Shown here: positions 1 through 10,642 of the stretch, piece after piece | Position numbering within the stretch: position 1 is the first letter of the stretch | Layout of the letters: every line of letters starts with the position of its first letter | DNA from: Phyllostachys edulis | Lineage: Eukaryota; Streptophyta; Magnoliopsida; Poales; Poaceae | Assembly (NCBI GenBank): GCA_036346405.1 | Contig: CM070567.1 | Location: 48,223,633 to 48,287,632, forward strand | DNA: 64,000 bases | Direction: 5' to 3' | Notes under the pieces: model-generated | Seen by the model: only the letters and a program-made list of their open reading frames with translations | What the model was told of the DNA's origin: nothing | The model's database searches: none | Translations under genes and position numbers: made by a program

Positions 1-1908
1 TTTGTCCACCTCTGAAAAATGCCCAAACAATTCAAGTTAGGGTTAACTTCCAAGAGGTCTTCAGAGCAAAAGTGAGCAAGGTTTGAAGGAGGAGCCACTG
101 AACCCTTGTCTCACCGAGGAGCTCCAAGGACATCAACAATGGCGCCAAGATGGGAGGTGAGTTTGGGGATGAGGAGCTCACCACGCACAAGTGCAAGGTT
201 GAGGTCAATTGTGTGCAAAGGAAGCCAAGGGAGGATTCCTGGGGTGACTTATAGACCGAGGTGAAGGTTATGAGTCGGGCTAAGCTCCATGGTGAGCTTA
301 GCCCACGGTTGGTCCATGGGGTGGACAAGACATAAAGGTTGACAAGGTGACAAAGGCTGAGTGACTAATGAGGCGGAAAGTCGACTGCATTAAATGCGGT
401 CAAGAAAGAGTCATTATAATGTACCCCAAGGTTAGACACGATTAATGCATCTGCCAGAGCTGCATGCGCATCAGAGGAAGGAGAAGAACAGGGAGGTCTT
501 GGTGACCGTTGGATAAGACACGGGAGAGGTCCTAACCATTGATCCATTTTTGAACCAAGATGTTTTAAGTGGTGGGAGGAGGTCCCACCACACGATCAAG
601 GTGGGAGGTCGTGGCCCTCCGATTTTTAATCGCAGCAACGACGTGAGGAAAAGGGACAGAGGTCCAAAGCGTTGATCTCCATCCAACAGTCGGACCTCCA
701 AAGGAGGACTTAACTGCACGCGATCAAAAAATACATGAGGGGAGGTCATGGCCTTTGGATTTAGATCTAAGGGCTACGATCAAAAGAGGTGGAGGTCCTG
801 AGCTTGCGCAACGCACAAGGGAGGTCATGGCCTTTAGATTTAGATCTAAGGGCTACGACCTCACCAAGGCGGAGGACCTTGCCGTGATGTTTTTCAGAGG
901 AGGTCGTGGCCTTTGGATCTGAATCCAACGGCCACGACCTCAACAAATAGCTAAAAGGGAGGTCTGTTAGTTAGATTGAGAGGAGGAGGTCGTGACCATG
1001 GATTTTTGATCCAATGGTCTGTGACCTCATCAAGGTGGGATGTAGACTTTGAGGTTTGACACACGGGGAGGTCATGACCGTGGATCTTTGATCCAACGGC
1101 TGTGACCTCATGTAGGTGGGATATTTGCTTAGCTTAACAGTGAGGGGAGGTCAGGGCCGTGGATCTTGAATCCAAGGGCCAAGACCTCAACAAGGTGGAA
1201 GGTGGTTTTGGAGGTTTGATAGCCGGGAGGTCGGGCGGTGGATGTTAATCCAAGGGCTATGACCAGACAAGGTTGGGAGGTCCTTGCAAGTGTTGACTGA
1301 GAGGAGGTCGTGGCGGTTGGATGTAGATCCAACAGCTCACGACCGATCAAGGTGGAGATGAGGTCTCACGAGGTGCAGACATGGTTGGGCTGGACCACTT
1401 GAACATGGCTAGCCCAAGGAACAAGGTAGGCTTTTAAATTTAGTTTCTAACAAATGAGACTTAACAGAATTGTTTGGGATAGCATTTCAACTCCAAAATT
1501 CATGAAATTTTTACAGGAGCTTGCTGACAATGAGCTTAACCATGCATAAAATTTTCAGAGGTTATTATGCACTGTATTTTTCTCAGGATATTCATGAAGG
1601 TTGTTTAAAGGATTGTTTTGCCTCCAAAAATTATCAACAAGTGTTATAACTCATGATATTTCACAGAGGGGTCCCACATCAGTTTTTGGACCAAGGGAAA
1701 ATATTTCCAATTGATTGGCACTAGATTTAAGATGGATGGAATATGAATTTGACTTTTGGTCAACAAGAGCTTTGTGTTTTTGGATTACACAACTCTTGGA
1801 CAAGAATCACATGAGATTTTAGGGTTTTTCAAGATGTGAGAAAAAGTTTTAATTTCTACACATATAATTATGCTTGAATAACCCTAATTATACATTTGGG
1901 ATCTTACA
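1..1908 (-). mobile_element. LTR of a Ty3-type (Tekay/Del-like) retrotransposon, cut by window edge
   Basis: Read on the minus strand, this stretch starts at 1908 with TGTAAGATCCCAAATG, a typical LTR start resembling the TGTAACATCCC starts of the two Tekay-like LTRs in this window. It shares their richness in GAGGTC/GACCTC. Immediately beyond 1908 the sequence is SIRE-like copia gag coding sequence, so the LTR boundary interrupts a reading frame. In minus orientation 1908 would be the outer edge of the 5' LTR, with the internal region to the left of the window. No coding capacity is seen. The target duplication cannot be checked because the other end is outside. Lineage assignment rests on LTR style only. 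Confidence 0.6.
480..1365. repeat. Array of about ten imperfect palindromes, about 80 bp apart
   Basis: Each unit has the form GAGGTCGTGGCC, then a GGATC(T)..ATCC core, then GGCCACGACCTC, followed by a linker such as CAACAAGGTGG. The best unit is at about 898-942. Others start near 606, 742, 820, 985, 1063, 1143, 1225 and 1300. Each could fold into a roughly 40-nt hairpin. The array lies within the LTR at 1-1908. Confidence 0.75.
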
Positions 1909-3216
1909 AAAGATGACAAAGCACCAGCTCGGCGCTCAAAATTCAAGTTTGATTCAAGCAAGAAGAAAAATTATCGTAAGGCGGTCAACAAGGTGCTCTC
2001 AGCACTTGAGGAGATTGGATTGAGTGATGTTGACTCTGAAAGCGACAATGAGGATGATAACAAGAAGACAAAAGAGGTGGACTTCACAGGGATGTGCTTT
2101 ATGGCAAACAGTGAAGAACTTAATAGTGATGATCTCTACAGTGACCCTGATGAGATAAAACCCTCTTATGCTGATTTATCTCGTGCTGTGCTTAAATTGA
2201 CAAATGAGCTTAAAAATACAAAAAGAAAGTAAAGAAATATGATCTTGTTGTTGATAGGTTGAATTCTGAAATTAATAGGTTTAAGGCTTCTATTCCTGAT
2301 GATGAATCTTGTGAATCCTGTCAAGTTTTGCATTCTGAACTGAAAATTGCTAGGTCAATACATGCTAAATTTGAAGAACTAAAATTGGCGCATGATTCTT
2401 GTGATAATAAGCTGAAACTTGCATATGTTGAAATTGAAAAACTCAAGTCTAGTTCAACTTGCTTAGAGTCAAGTATTTTGAATACTCAAATTAAAACTTG
2501 CTCTAATTGTGAACTGCTAGAAGCTAGACTAAAGTCATCTCAGGAATCTATACAACAAATGCTTTATCATAAGACACTTTCTTGCACTAATTGTCCTAAA
2601 CTCACAACTGAAATAGAAGCTTTGACTAGACAACTAAATGAGTTTGCTGAAAAGGAAAAGATGTCCCAGTCCAGTGCTTCTAAGAAAACCTTGAATGGTT
2701 CCGTTAAGTGCACAATCTGTCCTACTCTAACTAAAGAAGTTGAATACCTTAAGGACACTTTGGAGATATTCTCTTTTGGTAAGAAAAATTTAACATGATT
2801 CTAAACAGATCAAAAGTGAGTACTAAAAGCCAAGGTCTAGGATTTAATGTTGTTGAGCATACCAAGAATCATCCTCCCAAAATTCTTAAGCTTCTTGAAC
2901 CTGGAAAAATTGAAGTTGAATCGAACCTAAACAAGTTTTGTTCAAGTCTGCTGATTTTGCAAAAGATCCAACTACCAAAGTGAGTACTGTAAAAGGAAAA
3001 ACTGCAATTTCTTATCATGACAAATATCAATGTACTCACTGTGGAAAAGAAGGGCACTTGGTTCAGTTCTGTTTTCGAAAAGCTAAGAAAGAAAAGAAAT
3101 ACAGATTAAGGAAAATTCATCAAACTCCTTATCATCATTTTGTCTCCACTAGACAGATTGTTGCAGGCTCTACACAATCGGTCAGACTGGCATACAAACA
3201 GCGGTCTGACCGCTAG
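1909..3216 (+). pseudogene. Copia gag (nucleocapsid part), interrupted and frameshifted
   Basis: The reading frame enters directly from the LTR junction at 1909 (KAPARRSKFKFD...) and continues in several frames: 1993-2232, 2259-2798, 2795-2983 and 2938-3216. Adjacent pieces look joined by single-base shifts, one in the A-rich run at 2221-2228 and one near 2790. The middle part is coiled-coil-like with repeated CxxC pairs (CESC, CSNC, CTNC, CTIC). A CCHC zinc knuckle, CTHCGKEGHLVQFC, lies at 3031-3072, the nucleic-acid-binding motif of gag nucleocapsid. The N-terminal half is missing because of the insertion at 1908. It cannot encode a working capsid. Confidence 0.85.
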
Positions 3217-3341
3217 TGTTCAGAAAACAGAAATTCTTTTGTTGCTCCTACTCGTCGTGTATCACAGTATTGGGTTCCTAAATCATGTCTTACTAACCCC
3301 AGTACTGTGAGACCGATGCTTACTTAATGTAGGTACAGCAG

Positions 3342-6152
3342 TTGAGGAAGGGGAACATATGGCTGGTTGATTCAGGTTATTCTAGGCACATGACTGGTGA
3401 TTCAAAATGGTTCTCTTCCCTCACTAAGGCATCCAGTGATGAATTGATTACTTTTGGGGATGCTTCAACTGGAATTGTGATGGCAAAAGGTATTGTGCGT
3501 GTTAATGACAAATTCATTCTAAAAGATGTTGCTTTGGTAAGTAAATTGAAGTATAACTTGCTTTCGATTTCACAACTGATAGAAGAAAATCTTGAGGTAA
3601 GCTTTAAGAAACATGCTTGCAGGGTTTTAGATGCGTCTGGAGATCTTGTGTTCAATATCTCTCGGTTAGGGAAAGTCTTTAAAGCTGATTTCAATCATTC
3701 CTTTTCACCTAATGTTAGATGTTTGGTAGCTTCCAAATCCAGGGATCTATTCTTTTGGCACTGTAGATTAGGACATATTAGTTTTGATCATCTTGTTCGA
3801 ATTAGTGGAATGGATCTCATTAGGGGGCTACCTAAACTTAAGGGTGATAAAGATTTGGTTTGCTCTCCTTGTCGACATGGTAAGATGGTTGCTGCTCCAC
3901 ATTTTTCTATTTATGTAATTATCACAGATGGCCCTGGACAATTGTTGCATATGGACACTGTAGGTCCCTCTAGAGTTCAATCTGTTGGAGGTAAGTGGTA
4001 CATTCTTGTGATTGTTGATGATTTCTCTAGATACACTTGGGTGTACTTTATGGTGTCTAAAGATGAGGCTTTTGGTCATTTCAAAGATTTATTTCTCAGA
4101 CTTAATAATGAACTGCATGGTGCTGTGAAAGCAATAAGAAGTGATAATGGTACTGAATTTAAGAACTCCTTGTTTGCTTCTTTTTGCTCTGAAAAAGGTT
4201 TGGAACATCAATTTTCTTCTCCTCGTGTCCCACAACAGAATGGTGTTGTAGAGAGGAAAAATAGAACCTTGGTTGAGATGGCAAGGACTATACTTGATGA
4301 ACATACTACTTCTAGGAAGTATTGGGCAGAGGCTATCTCAACTGCTTGTCATGTTTCAAATAGAGTATTCTTGAGAGCCTCTTTGCACAAGACTTCTTAT
4401 GAGCTGAGATTTGGCAAAAAGCCCAGTGTTTCTCACTTCAGAGTTTTTGGTTGCAAATGCTTTATTCTTAAACATGGTAATCTGGACAAATTTGAATCTA
4501 GATCAACTGATGGTATTTTTCTTGGATATCCTCTTCACTCACATGGCTATCGAGTGCTTAATCTTGAAACTAACAAAATTGTTGAGACTTGTGAGGTTAC
4601 TTCTGATGAGGTCAGTTCTTGTTCTAGAACCGACATTTCAGGTACTCAAGTTCAGGGGGAGTCTGAAAGCATATTCCTTAATGAAGAAGATGATTTTGAT
4701 TTTGGTAATGACCTTTCTCCCATGCTATCACCTGCTGATGATCAGCCACCTGTTGTTGCGCCACCACCAAGTGATGAACAGATAGCCGAAGGTGTTCATA
4801 ATGAAGAAGTCAGTTCAGAACCTTCTGCACCATTGAGGATTCAGCGACATCATCCTCCAGAACTAATGATTGGTGACATTCATGAAAGGGTAACACGTTC
4901 TAAGTTTACTTCTCCTGACTCACATGCTCATTCTGCTTTTGTTGCCTCTTTTGAGCCTAATGATGTAAGTCACGCTTTATCTGATGAGTCTTGGATCAAT
5001 GCCATGCATGAAGAATTAGAAAACTTTGAGCGAAATAAAGTCTGGACCTTAGTTGAACCTCCTCATGGACATAATGTAATTGGAACTAAATGGGTTTTTA
5101 AAAATAAGCAAAGTGGGGATGGTGTTGTTGTTAGAAATAAGGCTAGACTTGTTGCTCAGGGATTTTCTCAGGTGGAGGGTCTTGATTTTGGTGAAACTTT
5201 TGCTCCTGTAGCTAGACTAGAAGCTATTCGAATTCTCTTAGCATTTGCTGCATCTAAAGGTTTCAATCTGTACCAAATGGATGTTAAAAGTGCTTTTCTT
5301 AATGGCTTCATTGAGGAGGAAGTTTATGTTAAGCAACCACCTGGTTTTGAAAATCCTAAGTTTCCTAATCATGTCTACAAACTCTCAAAAGCCTTGTATG
5401 GATTGAAGCAAGCTCCTAGAGCTTGGTATGAGAGGCTAAAGCTTTTTCTATTAAAAAATAATTTTCAAATGGGCAAGGTAGACAAAACTCTGTTCACATT
5501 TCGACATGGCAATGATCTATTACATGTTCAGATTTATGTGGATGATATCATCTTTGGGGGCTCCTCTCATGCTTTGGTTTCCAAGTTTTCAGATACTATG
5601 AGCAGGGAGTTTGAGATGAGTATGATGGGGGAGTTAACTTATTTCTTAGGCTTGCAAGTAAAACAGACCAAGCAAGGCAATTTCATTCATCAAACCAAGT
5701 ATACTAAAGACTTGCTTAGGCGTTTTGACATGGCAACTTGCAAACCCATCTCTACACCAATGGGGTCTACAATTGTTCTTGACCCAGATGAAGAAGGTGA
5801 GGTAGTGGATCAAAAAGAATACAAGAGTATGATCGGTTCTCTACTCTATTTGACTGCTTCAAGGCCGGATATACACTTTGATGTGTGTTTATGTGCTCGA
5901 TTTCAAGCTTCACCTCGTGCATCTCATCAACAGGCTGTGAAAAGAATTCTCAGGTATCTCCAATCAACCTTAGAATTTGGTATTTTCTATTCATCTTCAT
6001 CCTGTCTTACTTTTCGTGCATATACGGATAGTGATTTTGCAGGGTGTAGAATTGATAGAAAAAACACATCTGGCACATGTCACTTTTTAGGCACATCATT
6101 AGTGTCTTGGTCTTCTAGAAAACAATCTTCATTGCTCAATCAATCTCTTTGA
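3342..6152 (+). CDS. Copia pol polyprotein (protease, integrase, RT, start of RNase H)
   Basis: An open frame of 936 codons in Ty1/copia domain order. The aspartic protease motif is VDSGYSRHMTGD (DSG at residues 10-12). The GAG-pre-integrase HCRLGH box is near 140. The integrase shows its first Asp near 205, IRSDNGTEF near 266 and the PQQNGVVE Glu near 304. The reverse transcriptase has WVFKNK near 583 and YVDD at 732-735. RNase H starts at TDSDFAG near 895. The frame ends at SWSSRKQSS because of a frameshift; the rest of RNase H continues degraded in 6153-6490. It is the longest open frame in the window, so this element is relatively young, but it is not functional as it stands. The chosen start is just the first in-frame ATG of the open stretch, since pol is normally translated together with gag. 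Confidence 0.92.
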   Translation: MRKGNIWLVDSGYSRHMTGDSKWFSSLTKASSDELITFGDASTGIVMAKGIVRVNDKFILKDVALVSKLKYNLLSISQLIEENLEVSFKKHACRVLDASGDLVFNISRLGKVFKADFNHSFSPNVRCLVASKSRDLFFWHCRLGHISFDHLVRISGMDLIRGLPKLKGDKDLVCSPCRHGKMVAAPHFSIYVIITDGPGQLLHMDTVGPSRVQSVGGKWYILVIVDDFSRYTWVYFMVSKDEAFGHFKDLFLRLNNELHGAVKAIRSDNGTEFKNSLFASFCSEKGLEHQFSSPRVPQQNGVVERKNRTLVEMARTILDEHTTSRKYWAEAISTACHVSNRVFLRASLHKTSYELRFGKKPSVSHFRVFGCKCFILKHGNLDKFESRSTDGIFLGYPLHSHGYRVLNLETNKIVETCEVTSDEVSSCSRTDISGTQVQGESESIFLNEEDDFDFGNDLSPMLSPADDQPPVVAPPPSDEQIAEGVHNEEVSSEPSAPLRIQRHHPPELMIGDIHERVTRSKFTSPDSHAHSAFVASFEPNDVSHALSDESWINAMHEELENFERNKVWTLVEPPHGHNVIGTKWVFKNKQSGDGVVVRNKARLVAQGFSQVEGLDFGETFAPVARLEAIRILLAFAASKGFNLYQMDVKSAFLNGFIEEEVYVKQPPGFENPKFPNHVYKLSKALYGLKQAPRAWYERLKLFLLKNNFQMGKVDKTLFTFRHGNDLLHVQIYVDDIIFGGSSHALVSKFSDTMSREFEMSMMGELTYFLGLQVKQTKQGNFIHQTKYTKDLLRRFDMATCKPISTPMGSTIVLDPDEEGEVVDQKEYKSMIGSLLYLTASRPDIHFDVCLCARFQASPRASHQQAVKRILRYLQSTLEFGIFYSSSSCLTFRAYTDSDFAGCRIDRKNTSGTCHFLGTSLVSWSSRKQSSLLNQSL

Positions 6153-6490
6153 AGTGAGTATGTTGTCATGCCGCTAGTTGCTCTCAAGTCCTTTGGATTT
6201 CTTCTACTCTTAGAGATTTTGGTTTAGAATTGTGCAGTGTTTCTCTTTATTGTGATAACACCAGTGCTATTAACATTGCTAAGAATCCAGTGTAACATTC
6301 TAGAACCAAACACATTGATATCAGATTTCACTTTCTTATAGATCATGTTGAAAAGGGTGACATTGTTCTTCACTTTGTTGAAACTGATTTTCAGTTTGCT
6401 GATATTTTCACTAAGCCGCTTGATACTTCTCGTTTTGTTCACTTGTGAAGTGAATTGGGTATTGTTCATCCTATGGGCTTATTTTGAGGG
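6153..6490 (+). pseudogene. End of copia RNase H, broken frames
   Basis: After the frameshift near 6130-6150 the remaining RNase H can still be read: residues like LYCDNTSAINIAKNP, then RTKHIDIRFHF, then ADIFTKPLD, which are the standard conserved C-terminal blocks of copia RNase H. In-frame stops occur (for example in AAGTGA near 6150 and TGTAAC near 6293). The frame peters out at about 6484 near GGCTTATTTTGAGGGGG. Confidence 0.8.
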
Positions 6491-7587
6491 GGAGCTGTTT
6501 GATCAAAATTTCAGAAGCTTTGATTTTTCTCATTATCTCACAATTCATTAAGTTCAAGCCATTGAAATCAATAGAGTAGTAGAGCTCTCTTTATCATATT
6601 TATTCATGTGCTATGTAGCTTTGCTCTTGACTGGTTTTGATAAATTTCCTGCAAAAAGAACTAAAGCATGACATAGCTAAAATCTTTGACTAGATTGATT
6701 ATTGGTATCACTTTGTGACGTCTATTGAAAATGATAAGCTTGTTTGTAAATCTTATTTTAAGTCTTGGATTTGAAGCAAGAATGTCTCTCATTTTAATCC
6801 TGTGTTGCTCACTCAATTTGGCATGTTATAAAAGATAAAGGGTTGAGAAAAAGAATATGAAAAGATGTGTGCTTCAAGCATGCCATGCATAGCTATGTAT
6901 TCCAAAAAAAATGCACTCAAAGGTGCTCAAATAAAAAGAAGTATGCTTCAAGCATGCCATACATAGCTGTGTATTTAAAAAAAACAAAAAAAAAGAGCAC
7001 CAAAAGTGCTTCAATCAAAAAAAGTATGCTTCAAGCATGCCACCCTTGAAAAGAAGTATGCTACAAGCATGCCACATGCAAATAAGAATTGAAAGTGGAG
7101 CAAGATGATAATACATGAGACTAGTAGCTCATCCAGATTTAAAGTTTGTCTCACTGTTTGGCTTTCACTTTTTGGTGACTTCTATTTTTGGTCTTATAAT
7201 CTTTTTAGTCATTGTGTGAAATGCCTGTCATGGATCTAAATTATCTTATCACTTTAAAATACTTGTCTGGATATTGCTCCGTGGTATATGCATTTATATG
7301 ATCTTGGTTGCTCTACTCAACAAAATGGCTTGGTTAATTCAATAAAAGCTTCTGGACTTTTTATTCTTCATGCTTCTTCCTTTCTTCTTTGAAGCTCTTG
7401 ATGATCACATTGCCAAAGGGGGAGAAAAATGAAAGAACAATTTGCAAAAGTTTGTTTTTCTTGTGTTGAAGGAGGTTTTCCAGCTGCAGTTTTTGAAACC
7501 TTCACTTTGCTTGGCAGCTTTGATACTTTGACACTTTCCTTCAAAACATTCATCTCTTGAATCTGGAAGTATTGTCAATGTATTCAT
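6491..7587 (+). other. Non-coding spacer between pol and 3' LTR of the copia element
   Basis: About 1.1 kb without a credible reading frame, where some SIRE elements carry an env-like ORF. No env-like ORF is visible here. It holds the GCTTCAAGCATGCC repeats (6866-7075) and A-rich runs. Confidence 0.6.
6866..7075 (+). repeat. Four copies of a GCTTCAAGCATGCCA-type repeat
   Basis: Copies of (A)GTATGCTTCAAGCATGCCA occur near 6870, 6942, 7024 and 7057 (the last with ACAAGC), separated by A-rich linkers. The first two are followed by similar CATAGCTRTGTATT segments. The core is partly palindromic (GCATGC and GCTTCAAGC). Confidence 0.7.
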
Positions 7588-7599
7588 CAAGGGGGAGAT
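7588..7599 (+). other. Polypurine tract of the copia element
   Basis: CAAGGGGGAGAT lies directly before the LTR start TGTAAGAC at 7600. This is the usual site of plus-strand DNA priming in reverse transcription. A second GAGGGGGAG run at about 6486-6494 is at the end of pol. Confidence 0.8.
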
Positions 7600-9086
7600 T
7601 GTAAGACAAAGAGGTTTTTGGTCATGTTATTTGATGATGAACGCATTGAAATAAGAAAGACTTAGTCTTGGTGTTTAAGTTGAATTCATTGTCTTTGGAA
7701 CATGCTCTGCTAACATGCTTTTGAGTTCTGTTGAATTCTGTTGAAAATCAGCATTTGTCAAGTTTTGCGGTAGTACCAAATAAGTAGTAGCACGGATTAC
7801 TGTTTGACGAACAATCGCATGATTGTTGGCGGTATGAAATTTCTCGAAGACTTGTGTTTGGCTTTTGGATTTTCTTGAGAGCGGTAGTACCGGCTTTGTA
7901 TATGCGGAACTACCGGATTGCGGTAGGACCGCTTGTTAAGCGCGATAGTACTGCAAGTCACTGATTCCGAACGGTGTTTTGCTCGAACCGTTAGATCTTG
8001 ATCTGACGGCTCATATTGAGAGGAACATTCGGACCGTCCGAACTCTTCAAGGATTGTGAGCCTTTGATTTGAAATCTGACGGCTGATATCAAGGGAAACG
8101 CTCGACTTACTCTGAAGGTTTTAAAATCCGACGGCTTTGAAGCGTGGTCCGATCGGCCAAATCATCTGGAGCGTCCACGTGTCTCAGGGCTTGGTTCTGA
8201 GTCTTCTGCGCTTTTCAGTGGTGCGGTAGTACCATTTCGTAATTTGCGGTAGTACCGCACATCAGTTATACCATGTTGTTTTTGGCGATATGGAAAAACC
8301 AGAACACTTGTTTTGGACATTGGATTTTTTGCTGAACGGTATGACCGCGCCATGTTTGGCGGTAGTACTGCGATAGGTTTTTTTCCAGAGAGAGAGTGTT
8401 TCTGACATCTTTGATTTCAAGTAAAATACGGTAGAACTGCAGCTGTGAAACGGTACGACCGTAGGTCGGTAATACCGTTGTTTTGACGGCGGTAGTACCG
8501 CAACAAGGCATGACCGTTTGCTTGCGGTTTGAATTTTCCAGAGAGCTTTTCTTAAGAGCTTTTGGATTTAGTTGTAAAGCGGTAGTTCCGGTGTATTTTG
8601 AGAGGTACGACCGCTGATGCGGTAGTACCGGGAATAATATGGCGGTATGTCCGATTGTGTTCAGATTGTTTCGATATTTTGGGAATTGGCTAAAGTTTTG
8701 GTTAAATTCATGAGCTTTAAGTTGTGTTACTTAATGCATGATAATGTTTACGAGTTTGTGAGCTAATGTTGGTCAAGTTTTGGAGAACTTGTGCCAGATT
8801 TGTTTGCTTTGATCTTTGCATGTGCAGGTTGAGCGTGAAGGCAATTGTTGTCGTGAGAGGAAGACTCGAACTAGGATTGGGGAGATCTGAGGTCCTAGAG
8901 ATCGTGGATGTTGCGAGACGGTTGAGCTTGCACTGGAGCACATGGAGTTCAATGATAGGTTCATGCTAGAGCTACGGGAGGAGTCCTGGAGGCTTGCGGC
9001 GTGGGAGTTTTGGAAAGGATGACAGATTTGGAGGTCAATTACTGCAATCATTCAACCCCCCTGCTGATTGCCATTACGATCCTACA
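7600..9086 (+). repeat. 3' LTR of the SIRE-like copia element
   Basis: It begins TGTAAGACAAAGAGG right after the polypurine tract. It ends with the U5 signature seen in this lineage: a TTCAACCCCCCTGCTG stretch, then CGATCCTACA at 9086. Length is about 1487 bp. It contains about 17 variants of GCGGTAGTACCG and a CCGTTAGATC..GATCTGACGG palindrome near 7989-8011. Confidence 0.8.
7765..8655. repeat. Dispersed GCGGTAGTACCG motifs in the LTR
   Basis: About 17 exact or near copies, for example near 7767, 7881, 7920, 8222, 8247, 8359, 8489, 8580, 8617 and 8641. The core CGGTAGTACCG is almost its own reverse complement. Spacing is irregular. Confidence 0.75.
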
Positions 9087-9231
9087 GTTTTGTTTTGGCG
9101 AAACTTAAGGCTCATGACCCCAATCTTAATCTGCACCCAATCAAAGCCGACTTCGACTACTCTGAAGTAGAAGCGGAGCGATTGATAGAGAAAATGCAGT
9201 CGATCGGTGAGAAAGTCACAGAGGAGATGTA
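9087..9231 (+). pseudogene. C-terminal end of an accessory ORF of a Tat-like Ty3 element
   Basis: Immediately after the copia LTR an open frame reads AKLKAHDPNLNLHP..., passes through EVEAERLIEKMQSIGEKV and stops at TAA (9229-9231). From memory this resembles the tail of the extra ORF found in Tat/Retand Ty3 elements, which lies downstream of pol on the opposite strand. The main Tat pol in this window (21875-26811) is on the minus strand, so a plus-strand accessory ORF to its left is what that layout predicts. The N-terminal part would lie left of the copia element, outside the window. The family assignment is inference. Confidence 0.45.
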
Positions 9232-9763
9232 AATAGGGTCTCCCTCGTCAGAGTAGTTTGTACTTGAAACTTGTAAAGACAAGTTTTGGTTGTTGATATA
9301 TATGATCCTTTCTTCTTCCTACAAATCATCTTGTCGAGTAATTAGTAACTCATAAGATAATGAATGGAAAAAGAGCATAAGACTAAGAATTAAAATAATA
9401 TTAATAACTTTATCCTAGCCCCCCGACTATTTGCTTAGTTCATTTAGATAAACTAAGTAAATAGTGTGAAATGGGTTTTCTTAAAAAGAGAGAGGTTTAG
9501 CTAACTTATAGTTTTTTATCACGATTATCATGCACTGGTCGAAAGAGTAGGAACGAGTCGACACTAGAAGGTTCCTTCTAGTAGGCAGGACCACGTGTAG
9601 AAAGGAAAGGCTTTGAATATGTGATGTTACCTTCTTCGACCAGATCAATCAAATCAAGAACGACAACTTGAGTTAGACAAACGTCTAGAGTACCTTAAAA
9701 ATTCGTCCGACCTATCCAGTGCACTCGGTAGGTTCACTCTGGTAGCAAGAGTTAGAACAGGAC
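9232..9763 (-). other. Non-coding part of the Tat-like element between accessory ORF and pol
   Basis: AT-rich sequence without a credible ORF, ending at the Tekay-1 LTR start (9764). It is assigned to the Tat element by position only. The five bases before the LTR are AGGAC, the presumed Tekay-1 target site. Confidence 0.4.
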
Positions 9764-9949
9764 TGTAACATCCCAATTTTCTAGGCTTTTCTGAGATTTT
9801 CGAAAATAAAAATAACCATTTAGTTTTGTTGAATTGCTCAAGCTTAACTTAGAGAATTTGAAAATTTACAGTGATTTAATATGAGTTAATCCAACTTCAA
9901 CTAATCCAAAGTTCGGTTTCTCTGGAGTTGCTGGAGTTTTCTAGTGTTG

Positions 9950-10215
9950 AAATCCCCTTCCTCTCATTTGGACCTTCCTCTCTATCCAGACCTCCCTCTC
10001 GTTTGGACCTCCCCCTTAGTCCAGACCTCCCTCTCGTTGGACCTCCCTCTCGGTTTAGAACTCCCTCTCGTTTGGACCTCCCTCTCGTTTGGACCTTCCC
10101 CTCAGTCCATACCTCGCTCTCGTTGGACCTCCCACTCGTCCAAGACCTCCCGGGTGGTCCTGGAAGACCTCAGGGTGGACTTGGAGACTTGTCACGACCT
10201 CCTCTTGGGTCACGA
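9950..10215 (+). repeat. GACCTCC-rich tandem array in Tekay-1 5' LTR
   Basis: Repeats of CTCTCGTTTGGACCTCC and relatives, about 17-20 bp each, occur at least a dozen times. The same array is present in the 3' LTR at 20896-21185. Open frames here in several phases are a by-product of the repeat. Confidence 0.8.
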
Positions 10216-10471
10216 CCTCCCTTTGGTTGGAACACCCTCCCGAGTTTTGATCGGCCCCACCGGTTAGCCCTGCTCACCTTCTTCCTCCTTCCGTTGCGTC
10301 GCTGTTGACGCCAATGTCCTAGCGCATTAAATGCTGTTGTGTCGTATTAAATGTTGTCTTTTCTACAGTACCCGTTTCCCCCTCTTGTCTCCTCCTAGAC
10401 TTGCCCCCATCTCCTCCTTCACCTACCCTTGAACGCGTGAGCCTCTGAGTCTCTCAGTGACTCTCCTAGGC

Positions 10472-10478
10472 TATAAAA
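10472..10478 (+). promoter_or_regulatory. TATA box of Tekay-1 5' LTR
   Basis: TATAAAA in the context GGCTATAAAAGCCTGAGCAG. The same context is conserved in the 3' LTR (21430-21436) and in the Tekay-2 LTR (28286-28292), although surrounding arrays differ. This supports it as the functional Pol II promoter element with transcription starting about 30 bp downstream. Confidence 0.75.
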
Positions 10479-10640
10479 GCCTGAGCAGCTCTCCTTCATC
10501 TCCTTTTTCCTCACCCAACTCTCTTGCTCTCACCAGTTTCACCGTGCTTGAAGTTTCGTCGCCCAGGAGCCCACTGGAGCCTGCGTCATCATCGACCGCC
10601 TCTCTGCCGAAGATTTCGCCGTCCTCCTCTTGTCTTCTCT

Positions 10641-10642
<2 letters not shown>

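Larger units (their letters stand above)
1909..9086 (+). mobile_element. Ty1/copia retrotransposon, SIRE/Maximus-like, 5' part missing
   Basis: The order is a gag remnant (1909-3216), pol (3342-6490), a long non-coding spacer, a polypurine tract (7588-7599) and a 3' LTR (7600-9086). The long spacer and the GGGGGAGATTG polypurine tract followed by a TGTAAGAC LTR are typical of SIRE-type elements. The element is on the plus strand. Its 5' LTR and start of gag lie left of the window, beyond the LTR inserted at 1908/1909. The right flank after the LTR is 9087-9091 GTTTT, the presumed target duplication, whose partner is outside. It appears to sit inside the accessory ORF of a Tat-like element (see 9087-9231). 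Confidence 0.85.

Noticed and set aside
480..1365. CRISPR-like regular repeats
   Set aside because: Units are palindromic but diverged, the linkers are not unique spacers, and the context is a plant LTR.
6491..7587. env-like gene of a SIRE element
   Set aside because: No open frame of useful length or membrane segment is present in the spacer.
9928..10308. Open frames of 126 and 107 codons, and the same in 20867-21266
   Set aside because: Translation of the GACCTCC array in the Tekay-1 LTRs, not genes.
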